From the NCBI GenBank assembly GCA_964573885.1, contig CAZNLL010000015.1, positions 1 through 43,128 on the forward strand: a stretch of DNA of 43,128 bases. Reading direction: 5' to 3'. A program made the translations under genes and the position numbers. Shown here in pieces: positions 33,432 through 41,562 of the stretch (its first letter is position 1; the number at the start of each line of letters is the position of its first letter). The stretch comes from CAZNLL01 sp964573885 (GTDB lineage Bacteria > Desulfobacterota > DSM-4660 > Desulfatiglandales > Desulfatiglandaceae). The notes under the pieces are model-generated. The model had not been told where the DNA came from, did not search any database, and was given only the letters and a program-made list of their open reading frames with translations.

Positions 33432-35044
33432 TTAGACCCGCTTGTGTATGCGGTCGATATTCTGCATTAACCTGTCAACCAGGGTCAACTGGACCTTTGC
33501 CGCGGTCTTTGGGACTTCTTCTTCCCGGGCCGCCTTCTCTGCCTCATGTCTTTCCCGCTCCAAGGCCCTTTTGTATCTCAAGGCCTGAAGCTCCTCGCTC
33601 TCCTTGGCCTTGGCTTTGGCTTTGGCCTCCTCTTCGGCTTTGGCTTTGGCCTCCTCTTCGGCCTTGGCCTTGGCTTCCGCTTCGGCCTTGGCCTNNNNNN
33701 NNNNNNNNNNNNNNNNNNNNNNNNNNNNNNNNNNNNNNNNNNNNNNNNNNNNNNNNNNNNNNNNNNNNNNNNNNNNNNNNNNNNNNNNNNNNNNTTGGCT
33801 TTGGCCTCCTCTTCGGCCTTGGCCTTGGCTTCCGCTTCGGCCTTGGCCTCTTCCTCGGGCTTGGGCTTGGCCTCCTCTTTCGGCTTGGCCTCGGCCTTGG
33901 GTTTAGGGGCCGCCTTGGGTTTGGCCTCGGCCTTGGGCTTAGCCTCCTCCTTCTTCTTGGGCGGTGGCGCGGCCTTTTCTTTGGGGGCCTCTTTTGCTTC
34001 ACCAAAGTCCAGGTTCGGCTCCGGCGAAATGGCAACCAAGTCCACCTCCTCGGCCTCTAAACGTTTGGCGATTTCAGGGACATCAGCGGCCGAACCGCCA
34101 CTTACCATGAGCTCAATAAAGGCCCGAACCAGGCGTACCGTCTCGGGGTGCCGCAATATAACCACGCTGGATCCGGCCAGGAGGTAACACACCGCCGCCA
34201 CTGCTTCCATGAGAACGGGCCGCTTTTCGGGGTCCCCCAAGGTGGGCGCCTCTTCAATGGATTCGCCGGCCTCCTTGCATTTCCAGACTTCATTTCCAAT
34301 ATTACTGATCATGGGTACCTGGAGCTTGTCATCCTCCTGGGTAAGGGCGGCCATCTGGATCCTTTCCATGACGGAGTAGCTGTATTCCAGGCCATAGCCC
34401 AGGCCCCCTGTGGTGGGATCCACCACGATTTTGTTCAAGGGTACCCCCAAATTCCCAAGGAGGATATTCAACTGCTTGGCCAGGTTCACGTCAATGGGGG
34501 AGGAGGCCACCAAGCTGTGGTTGTAACCCAGGGCACTTGCGCCCACACCCTTGTGGTTGGCTTCTTCTACGGGCCCCAGGGCCAGGTTTTTGCCTTCACA
34601 GGTTTCTGAAATCTTCTTAAGGACCTCTTCGTCCTTCTGGTTATTAGCCGTACCCCACAAGACAACCGGCACGTCCACCGCATCAGCGACCTTTTTGGCG
34701 ACTTCCGCGGCTTCATCCGGGCTCCTGTCCATGGCATTGGGGTCCGTACTCTTCAGCTGGAGGACGATCATGTCCGCCCCATACTCCTCAACGCATTTCT
34801 TGGCCCACGCCTCGGGTGAAGACAGGACATCCTTGAAGGGTTCAATGGCGGCTTCCGGCCACTCTTCCGACGGGTCATAGTCCCATATCTCCATGGCGAT
34901 TTTGGGAGGATTGGGCATATCTCCCTCAAAAGTCAGGAATGGGTATGACGTCTGTCCACCCAGAGTGACGGCGGCACTGCCCGATCCTAGGGCCGTCTCC
35001 CCTATTTTTCCGGAATAGGGTTGTTTGGGAATTTCAAAGGCCAA
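33432..35044 (-). CDS. acsD: Corrinoid/iron-sulfur protein small subunit with long Ala/Lys/Glu tail (contains assembly gap)
   Basis: This is the delta subunit (AcsD/CdhD), a TIM barrel that pairs with AcsC. Residues 1-~345 are the conserved domain (MEIWDYDP, DMIVLQLKSTDPNA, VLWGTANNQKDEE, NKIVVDPTTGGLGYGLEYS, VPMISNIGNEVWK). A low-complexity Lys/Ala/Glu/Pro tail follows and is cut by 100 N (33695-33794). The true C-terminus is past the gap: ESEELQALRYKRAL, then VQLTLVDRLMQNIDRIHK and a TAA at 33432-33434. With 100 N the frames do not match. If the identical 55-bp sequences beside the gap are one sequence, the frame closes at 485 residues. The start is a TTG with a perfect AAGGAGGT site. Confidence 0.88.
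33600..33860 (-). repeat. Low-complexity tandem repeat encoding (E)EAKAKAEAEAKA in acsD
   Basis: Short units (GGCCAAGGCCGAAG and variants) encode alternating Ala/Lys/Glu, predicted as a long charged helix. The 55 bp at 33640-33694 are identical to the 55 bp at 33795-33849, directly on the two sides of the gap. Copy number in the real genome is unknown. Confidence 0.85.
33695..33794. other. Assembly gap (100 N)
   Basis: A run of exactly 100 N is a placeholder scaffold gap, not biological sequence. To keep acsD in frame the true gap length must be 2 modulo 3. An overlap of 55 bp between the contig ends (length -55) satisfies this and agrees with identical 55-bp flanks. Confidence 0.97.
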
Positions 35045-35185
35045 TTTTCTTACCTCCTTCTTGAGTTTTATTCTTCACGAGGGGTTCACATACGCGCAAT
35101 GGGCAGGCCTCGGGCCGACCCCCTGCGCCCATAAAGCACGCTGGAAGGTTGCCGATTTATTGTGAAAAATATAACAAATAAGTAC
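35045..35185 (-). promoter_or_regulatory. AcsD upstream region, candidate promoter for the CODH/ACS operon
   Basis: After the cooC terminator the minus strand is AT-rich (35150-35185), with TTGTAC, a 17-bp spacer and CACAAT as a weak promoter candidate. It is followed by a ~140-nt leader and the AAGGAGGT site of acsD. The core operon acsD-cooS-acsB-acsC-acsE therefore probably has its own promoter here; the exact boxes are uncertain. Confidence 0.3.
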
Positions 35186-35211
35186 AAAAAAAACCCTCTA
35201 CGATTGAGGTT
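35186..35211 (-). terminator. Intrinsic terminator of cooC
   Basis: On the minus strand AACCTC (35211-35206) and GAGGGTT (35198-35192) pair around a 7-nt loop with one bulge, followed by eight T residues (35193-35186). It lies 130 bp downstream of the cooC stop, so cooC is transcribed separately, or with limited read-through, from the acsD-led operon. The stretch 35212-35341 is AT-rich and shows no gene. Confidence 0.7.
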
Positions 35212-35341
35212 ATCAAGGAGAAAGATTAGATGAATACATATTCATTGTCAAGTCATTTTTACAATAATTTAGCGCCTTTTTAGGATAAAATAGACTTCTA
35301 TATGTGGTGGAGATAAAATTTAAAGGTACAAGATGTAGAGA

Positions 35342-36091
35342 TCATTTTTCGAGGATCTTTTCAAAAATTCCGTACGCCGCCTGGAGAACCGGACTGTGCT
35401 CATTTAGCTCCACAATAGGCCTTCCCTCGAGGTCAAATTCCTGGACTTGGACATCCTCGGGCACCGTCCCTGCCAGATCCAATTTATAGGGCGCCAAGGC
35501 CTTTTCTATGGCCTCCTCCTGGCCCGGCTTGGCCTGGTTGACAACCAGGAATTTACGGCCCACGCTTAATCCCAGCTCATCTGTGAGGGTTACAATTCTT
35601 GCGGCCGCCTGAATCCCCCTTCGTGTGGGGTCTGAGACCACCAGGAGGATATCAATATTGTCTGTGGTAAGGCGACTGATGTGTTCCATTCCCGCCTCGT
35701 TGTCGGTCACCATATAACTGTAATTATTCACCAGTTTTTCCAAATACATGGTGAGGAGAGAGTTGGCCGCACAATAGCAGCCCGGCCCTTCGGGTCGGCC
35801 CATAACCACCAGGTCAAAACCCTCTGATTCAACAATGGCCTGCTGAATCTTCATTTCCATGAACACGTCTTTGGTCATGCCCGTGGCCACGCCTTTTTTC
35901 ATCTCCTCCCTGGCATCACCCAGGGTTTCTTCCACCTCAAGCCCCAGAACCTCGTTCAGATTGGCGTTGGCATCGGCATCCACGGCCAGAGTGGGCCTCT
36001 TTCCCTTTTCCACAAGATACTTAATCAGCAGGGCGGCCATGGTGGTTTTCCCGGCGCCCCCTTTCCCTGCCAGCGCGATTGAATAGGCCAT
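35342..36091 (-). CDS. cooC: CO dehydrogenase nickel-insertion ATPase CooC/AcsF
   Basis: The 249-residue MinD-type ATPase matures the CO dehydrogenase by inserting nickel. It has the deviant Walker A MAYSIALAGKGGAGKTT, the switch region VDADANANLNEVLG, and the metal-binding CxC in GPGCYCAANS near residue 110, which joins the dimer. DNEAGMEHISRL and VVSDPTRRGIQAA are further family motifs. An AAAGGGAG site precedes the ATG. It lies upstream of the operon it serves and is divergent from dnaA. Confidence 0.94.
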   Translation of the reverse strand: MAYSIALAGKGGAGKTTMAALLIKYLVEKGKRPTLAVDADANANLNEVLGLEVEETLGDAREEMKKGVATGMTKDVFMEMKIQQAIVESEGFDLVVMGRPEGPGCYCAANSLLTMYLEKLVNNYSYMVTDNEAGMEHISRLTTDNIDILLVVSDPTRRGIQAAARIVTLTDELGLSVGRKFLVVNQAKPGQEEAIEKALAPYKLDLAGTVPEDVQVQEFDLEGRPIVELNEHSPVLQAAYGIFEKILEK

Positions 36092-36317
36092 AGTAATCTC
36101 CCTTTCTCACAGATTTTAGTTGATATTTTTCCGGAATTATTATAATGTATAAAATCTTTTAAATTCCATCACTTAAAATGGCGCATCCCTCATAAACACC
36201 CTTTTTCCGGACCAGTGCCAAGGGCCTTTAGGCCCCTGTCTTTCAGGACCCTCGTCACGGCCCTATTTCCGGGCCTCGAATAGGGATAGAACTTATGAGG
36301 CGCGTCCAGTTATTGCT
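36092..36317. promoter_or_regulatory. Divergent cooC-dnaA intergenic region
   Basis: This 226-bp region should hold promoters for both genes. ATTATAAT near 36140 reads TATAAT on both strands; TTGATA lies 15 bp upstream on the plus strand. Closer to dnaA are two hairpins, GGGCC-TTTA-GGCCC (36222-36235) and CCCTATT/AATAGGG (36261-36285), which could shape the dnaA leader. TTTTTCCGGA occurs twice. I saw no consensus DnaA box here. Confidence 0.4.
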
Positions 36318-37625
36318 ATGTTAAAAAAAAAAGAGATTTGGGATCTGATCTCAACATCTTTAGAATCCCATATTTCAAAACGCGAGTTCAAGACATGGTT
36401 TTCCCGGGTAAGGCTCAAGGAATTGAATCCAGACCTCGCCGTCCTGGAAGTACCCAATAAATACGTGGCCACATGGCTGGATGAAAATTATGGCGACCTA
36501 ATACGCCGTTCCTTTAAAGACGGCCCAGGCCTGGTCCCTCAAATCAGATTTACCTATACCACACCGGCATCGGAAAAGGAGACTTACAAGAAAGCCTCCA
36601 AGGAACCACAATCCCCTTTTACATCGCCGTTAAACCCCCTGTGGACTTTTTCGACCTTTATTACGGATCCAGGCAACCGCTTTGCCTATGCCTCGGCCCT
36701 AGACGTGGCAAAAACGCCGGCGGGCCCCTACAATCCCCTCTATATCTTTAGTAAACCGAGTCTGGGAAAGACACACCTCCTTAACGCCATCGGCAATTTT
36801 GCCCTTTATGAAAATCCCTCCACCCCAGTAAGATACATCACTGCGGATCAATTCGCCTCAGACTACTCCCTGGCCTTCAAAAAGGGCGCCCTGTCTGAAT
36901 TGAGGGCCTCCTACAGGCATTTTCAATTTCTTCTTCTCGACAATATTGACGTCCTCACGGCCCACGCAAAACCCCAGCAGGAATTAACGGCCCTTTTCGA
37001 CTTTTTCCAGACCTCTCAAAGACAAATCGTGGTTGCCGGAAAGCCCCCCCCAAGGGCAATAGATTTCTTGGTACCCCAGCTCAGGTCCCGCTTGGAATCC
37101 GGACTGATCAGCGAAATCCAGTTTCCCACTCGCAAGACCAAGCTTCGAATCATTGAACAGAGGGCCAAAGAGGAAGGCCTGGACATCCCCGATGATGTGG
37201 CGTTTTTCCTGGCAAATACCACGAACGATCTAAAAACGCTGATTCAATACATCATCCACGTGGGGACCCTTGCTTCGCTTTACCAGCGCCGGATCGATAT
37301 GTCCACGGTTAAATCCATCATCAAAGACAAGCCCCGGCAAAGGACCGACGTCCATGATATTCAACGGATCATTTGCGAGCATTTTAACATATCCCTCTCC
37401 GATCTTTTATCTAACAAAAAGAAGAGGGAATACTCCTATCCGAGACAGCTCGCCATGTACCTTTCCCGGGAGGTAATTGGGCTCTCTTTCAAAGATATAG
37501 GCAAGGCCTTTGGAAACAGGAATCATTCCACGGTGATTTACGCCGTCAAAAGGGTACGTTCAGACAAGGCCCGCAAAAAGGAGATCTTGGATGACATCCA
37601 TAGCCTTCAAAGCCTTCTTTCATGA
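36318..37625 (+). CDS. dnaA: Chromosomal replication initiator DnaA, divergent Walker motifs
   Basis: The 435-residue protein has the full DnaA layout: domain I (SKREFKTWFSRV), a short linker, the AAA+ domain (~105-325) and domain IV with the DNA-binding signature (YPRQLAMYLSREVIGL, GNRNHSTVIYAVKRV). The arginine motif LRSRLESGLISEI is typical. The nucleotide site is not: Walker A is SKPSLGKTH (residues 145-153) where GGVGLGKTH is normal, and Walker B is LLLDNID (Asp208-Asn209) in place of Asp-Asp. GKT is kept, so ATP may still bind, with altered hydrolysis. No clear ribosome site precedes the ATG. The neighbours dnaN, gyrB and gyrA confirm identity over an Hda-type paralogue. Confidence 0.92.
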   Translation: MLKKKEIWDLISTSLESHISKREFKTWFSRVRLKELNPDLAVLEVPNKYVATWLDENYGDLIRRSFKDGPGLVPQIRFTYTTPASEKETYKKASKEPQSPFTSPLNPLWTFSTFITDPGNRFAYASALDVAKTPAGPYNPLYIFSKPSLGKTHLLNAIGNFALYENPSTPVRYITADQFASDYSLAFKKGALSELRASYRHFQFLLLDNIDVLTAHAKPQQELTALFDFFQTSQRQIVVAGKPPPRAIDFLVPQLRSRLESGLISEIQFPTRKTKLRIIEQRAKEEGLDIPDDVAFFLANTTNDLKTLIQYIIHVGTLASLYQRRIDMSTVKSIIKDKPRQRTDVHDIQRIICEHFNISLSDLLSNKKKREYSYPRQLAMYLSREVIGLSFKDIGKAFGNRNHSTVIYAVKRVRSDKARKKEILDDIHSLQSLLS

Positions 37626-37919
37626 CCGTGGATTGTTGAGGGCAGGTGGAGAACCTGTCAGGAACCCTTCACCTGTGGTAGGTCCACATGGGAAAAGAGG
37701 CAAAAGAAGAGATTTTTTGTAAAATTTTTCAGTAAAATATTTATATCATGTAAAGGGGTTAGCACATGTATCAACAATTAGACCGTCCTTATATTATGAA
37801 TAATATATATATTATTCTAACTTTAACAGAAAGAGGGTAAGAAGTCCGACAGACTAAGCCGTAATTTTTTTCCGTCTTTGGCGGATGAATAGATTAACCT
37901 TAATCTCTGGGAGGCAGAC
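37626..37919. other. Candidate replication origin (oriC) between dnaA and dnaN
   Basis: This 294-bp gene-free region is AT-rich from about 37715 to 37830 (for example AATATATATATTATT near 37800), like a DNA-unwinding element. DnaA-box-like words occur but are imperfect: CAATCCACG (minus strand, ~37628), GGTCCACAT (~37681) and GTATCAACA (~37768), compared with TTATCCACA. Its position by dnaA-dnaN fits oriC, as does the change from mainly minus-strand genes on the left to plus-strand genes on the right. A promoter for dnaN is also expected here. Confidence 0.45.
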
Positions 37920-39035
37920 ATGGAAATAAAGGTTGACCGGGAGGGACTTTTCAGAACCGTGTCAAGGGTTCAAAGTATTATTGAAAAAAGAAGCAACATG
38001 CCCATCCTTTCCAATGTCCTACTGACAGCGACCGGCTCGGACCTCTACGTATCAGCCACCGACCTGGAGTTGGGGTTCCAACAAATCCTTACCGCCCAAG
38101 TACTCGAAGAAGGGAGTGTTACCATATCAGGGCGAAAGCTATTTGAAATTTTAAAGGAAAGCAAGGCCGAGCAATTCCATATTAAGGAGAAAGAGAACAA
38201 CTGGGTCCTTATCACAGATAAAGTAGCTCGCTTTAATTTGGCCTGTCTTCCTTCGGATGAATATCCGGCCCTGGTGCAACCTGAAGGGGTGGGCATGGTG
38301 GAAGTGCAGGCAGATCTCATTAATGAAATGATCAGTAAAACCATTTATTCAGTCACCCTGGAGGAGGCGGGATTTAAGCTCTCGGGGGTTTTCACCGAAC
38401 GGGTGGCCCATGAAGGCAATACCTTTCTGCGCATGACCGCAACCGACGGTCACCGCCTTTCCATGATTGATAAAGCCGTGCCGAATGTGGAATCTCTGGA
38501 TCTGGGCAGTGGTGTCATGATCCCTAAAAAGGGAATGAGTGAATTAAACAAGATCGCTTCGGAAGGAGGCTCTTTGGAACTGGGTTTCAAACAGAAGAAT
38601 TGCGTTGCCAGAAAAGAAGGGGCCCTTCTGGTGATGCGCCTTTTAGAGGCCAAGTTTCCGGATTATCAGGCCGTTATCCCCAAAGAAGAAAAGTACAGCC
38701 TGGAGGTCAACCGGGTGGCCTTGATGGAGGCGATGAGAAAGATGCAGATCCTCAGCAATGAACGCTACCGGGCCGTCAAGATCACCCTTGATGATGACGC
38801 CATGGAACTGGTTTCCACCAATCCGGATTTGGGAGAAGCCCAGGAGAGCATAGAGGTCAAATTCAGGGGGGAACGCATAGAAGCGGGATTTAATCCCAGA
38901 TATTTTATTGATACCCTTCAGTCCATGGAGAGCGAAACGGTTATTCTGGGCTTTGTGGACAACTCGAAACCGTGCATAATCAGGGGAGAAGCCGACAAAG
39001 GTTTTTTGGGTCTGATTATGCCGATGAGGCTTTAA
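37920..39035 (+). CDS. dnaN: DNA polymerase III beta sliding clamp
   Basis: The 371-residue protein has the three-domain clamp fold and expected motifs: MEIKVDREGLFRTVSRVQ, NMPILSNVLLTATGSDLYVSATDLE, RMTATDGHRLSMIDKAV and the C-terminal GLIMPMRL that closes the protein-binding pocket. It encircles DNA and tethers the polymerase. A GGGAGG site precedes the ATG. The gyrB start lies one base after its stop codon; recF, often found between them, is absent here. Confidence 0.96.
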   Translation: MEIKVDREGLFRTVSRVQSIIEKRSNMPILSNVLLTATGSDLYVSATDLELGFQQILTAQVLEEGSVTISGRKLFEILKESKAEQFHIKEKENNWVLITDKVARFNLACLPSDEYPALVQPEGVGMVEVQADLINEMISKTIYSVTLEEAGFKLSGVFTERVAHEGNTFLRMTATDGHRLSMIDKAVPNVESLDLGSGVMIPKKGMSELNKIASEGGSLELGFKQKNCVARKEGALLVMRLLEAKFPDYQAVIPKEEKYSLEVNRVALMEAMRKMQILSNERYRAVKITLDDDAMELVSTNPDLGEAQESIEVKFRGERIEAGFNPRYFIDTLQSMESETVILGFVDNSKPCIIRGEADKGFLGLIMPMRL

Positions 39036-39036
39036 A

Positions 39037-41427
39037 ATGAAGTGGGAAGATACAACATATGCGGCCTCAGACATTAAGGTCCTTGAAGGGCTCAAGGCCG
39101 TCCGGAAAAGACCGGCCATGTATATTGGAAATACCGGGACAGAGGGGCTGCACCATCTGGTTTATGAGGTTGTAGACAACAGCATTGACGAGGCGCTGGC
39201 GGGGTATTGCGACCAGATAGATGTAAGGGTCTTGGGCGATAACAGTGTAATCACCTCAGATAACGGCCGGGGTATTCCGGTGGACATGCATGAGACAGAA
39301 AACATGCCCGCCTTACAGGTGGTTATGACCAAACTTCATGCCGGGGGAAAATTCGATAACAAGACCTATCGTGTGTCCGGAGGACTTCACGGGGTGGGAG
39401 TATCTGTGGTTAATGCGCTCTCCGAGTTCCTGGAAGTGGAGGTATATAGGGAAGGCAAGATCTTTTTTCAGCGATACGAACGGGGAGAGCCCAAAACCGA
39501 ACTGGAGGTCAGGGGGGATACCAAGAAATGGGGAACCAGGGTCCATTTTATACCGGACAGCCAGATCTTTGATACCGTTGAATTCAACTTTGACATCCTG
39601 TCGAGGAGAATGCGGGAACTGGCCTTCTTGACAAGAGGTGTTCGCATCAAGATATCCGATGAACGGAGTGGAAAGAAAAAAGACTTCTTTTATGAAGGAG
39701 GAATAAAGTCTTTCGTGGAATACCTCAATAAGAACAAAGAGGTGCTTCACCGTAAACCCATCTATTTTTCCGGGGAGAAGAACGGAATCTTGATGGAAAT
39801 CGCTCTTCAGTACAATAACTCTTACAAGGAAAACCTATTCACCTTTGCCAACAACATCAATACCAGAGAGGGAGGCGCCCATCTCATCGGGTTTAAGTCG
39901 GCCTTGACCAGGAGCATCAACCAGTACCTGCAAAGTTCCTCCATGGCGAAGGGATTTAAGGAAAAACTGAGCGGAGACGATGTGCGTGAGGGCCTTACCG
40001 CAGTGATTAGTGTGAAGCTCCCTAATCCTCAATTCGAAGGTCAAACCAAGACCAAACTGGGCAACAGTGAGGTTAAAGGACTGGTTGAAAACTTGGTCAA
40101 CGAAGGGCTGAGCAGGTTTTTTGAGGAAAATCCACCGACCATTAAAGGAATTCTCTCTAAGGTTATTGATGCGGCCAGAGCGAGGGAAGCCGCCAGGCGG
40201 GCCAAGGAGCTGGCCCGGCGTAAGGGTGTGCTTTCAGATCATTCCCTGCCAGGAAAGCTCTCTGACTGTCAGGAAAGAGACCCAGCCAGAAGTGAGATAT
40301 TCATCGTGGAGGGAGACTCAGCCGGTGGTTCGGCAAAACAGGGACGAGACAGGAGAAATCAAGCCGTGCTCCCGTTAAAGGGAAAAATCTTGAATGTGGA
40401 GAAGGCCCGCTTCGATAAGATGATATCCAGCGAGGAGATCCGCACCATGATTGCCGCCCTCGGCACGGGTATCGGTGACAAGGAATATGACATTAATGCA
40501 CTGAGGTACCACAAGGTCATCATTATGACGGATGCCGACGTGGACGGATCGCACATTAGGACTCTTCTTTTAACCTTTTTCTTCAGGCAGATGCCCGAAC
40601 TCATTGAAAAGGGCCATCTCTATGTGGCCCAGCCCCCGCTCTACAGGATCGGAGCGGGAAAGGACGAGGTTTTCATCAAGAATGAAGAGGACTTTAATAC
40701 CTACCTCCTGAAAAGGATTGCGGACAAGGAAAAGATCGTCCTTGAAGACGGTGAAAAGATATCCGGTCCCAAAATGGTGACCTTTTTTAAAGGGTTGATA
40801 AGGTTTTACGAAAGCCTGGACCGGCTGGCCAAGAAGGGTTATAGCCAGAAATTCATCGAATTTCTTGCCTCTGAAGGGGCCACTGAAAAGCGGTTGTTCA
40901 AGAACAGGGAGTTTATGGAAGACCTTTTTAAAAAGCTCGCGGAAAACGGGTTTCACGTAAGCGACGTAGAGTGGCGCGAAGAGGACGGATGCTATGAATT
41001 TGTGGTGACGGAAAGCCGCAACGGAGGGCAGTTCTTCACGGTGGACTGGGCCTTCCAGTCATCGCCTGAGCTGAGACAGCTCAGCAATAAGTCCAGGGAT
41101 TTCCGGAAACTCAAGCAAGGCAGTTATACCCTCGGGGACGGAGATGAGAAAAAGAGAATTGAAGACCCCCGCCAGCTCCTGGAAGAGCTCATGGAGAGGG
41201 CCCAGAAGGGGCTTAGCATCCAGAGATACAAAGGCCTGGGGGAGATGAACCCGGAGCAGCTTTGGGGCACCACTATGGATCCCGGCCGGAGGACCCTGGT
41301 GAGAATCGCCATAGAAGACGCAGTGGAGGCCGATGATATCTTCACGGTGCTTATGGGAGACAAGGTGGAGCCAAGAAGAGAATTTATCCAGAACAACGCC
41401 CTGGAAGTTACAGAACTGGACATCTAA
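39037..41427 (+). CDS. gyrB: DNA gyrase subunit B
   Basis: The 796-residue ATPase subunit of gyrase is full length. It has the GHKL ATP site (YEVVDNSIDEALAG, DNGRGIPVDMH, GGLHGVGVSVVNALSEF), the TOPRIM domain (EGDSAGGSAKQGRDR, MTDADVDGSHIRTLLL) and the C-terminal RYKGLGEMNPEQLWGTTMDP. A GAGG site inside the end of dnaN precedes its ATG, so the two genes are translationally coupled. Between gyrB and gyrA are 135 bp without a gene. Confidence 0.97.
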   Translation: MKWEDTTYAASDIKVLEGLKAVRKRPAMYIGNTGTEGLHHLVYEVVDNSIDEALAGYCDQIDVRVLGDNSVITSDNGRGIPVDMHETENMPALQVVMTKLHAGGKFDNKTYRVSGGLHGVGVSVVNALSEFLEVEVYREGKIFFQRYERGEPKTELEVRGDTKKWGTRVHFIPDSQIFDTVEFNFDILSRRMRELAFLTRGVRIKISDERSGKKKDFFYEGGIKSFVEYLNKNKEVLHRKPIYFSGEKNGILMEIALQYNNSYKENLFTFANNINTREGGAHLIGFKSALTRSINQYLQSSSMAKGFKEKLSGDDVREGLTAVISVKLPNPQFEGQTKTKLGNSEVKGLVENLVNEGLSRFFEENPPTIKGILSKVIDAARAREAARRAKELARRKGVLSDHSLPGKLSDCQERDPARSEIFIVEGDSAGGSAKQGRDRRNQAVLPLKGKILNVEKARFDKMISSEEIRTMIAALGTGIGDKEYDINALRYHKVIIMTDADVDGSHIRTLLLTFFFRQMPELIEKGHLYVAQPPLYRIGAGKDEVFIKNEEDFNTYLLKRIADKEKIVLEDGEKISGPKMVTFFKGLIRFYESLDRLAKKGYSQKFIEFLASEGATEKRLFKNREFMEDLFKKLAENGFHVSDVEWREEDGCYEFVVTESRNGGQFFTVDWAFQSSPELRQLSNKSRDFRKLKQGSYTLGDGDEKKRIEDPRQLLEELMERAQKGLSIQRYKGLGEMNPEQLWGTTMDPGRRTLVRIAIEDAVEADDIFTVLMGDKVEPRREFIQNNALEVTELDI

Positions 41428-41562
41428 GAGAGATAAGCTGAGAGGGCCCTTGGCCTTGTTTCGTGGGGTTTGTCAGGCCGACGAAAGGGCGGTGACGGGC
41501 CCCACGGATGGTTTAGGCCCGGTGGCCGGGCGAAGCGGTGAGAAAGAGGTTGGAGAAGAACC

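Noticed and set aside
33432..33694. Arg/Pro-rich C-terminus of AcsD obtained by reading straight through the 100 N
   Set aside because: The N count is arbitrary. The correct frame left of the gap continues the Ala/Lys/Glu repeat and ends in a sensible non-repetitive C-terminus with a TAA at 33432.
36318..37625. Reading the divergent DnaA as an Hda/RIDA-type regulator
   Set aside because: It keeps domain I and the full DNA-binding domain IV and heads the dnaA-dnaN-gyrB-gyrA group; Hda lacks both end domains.
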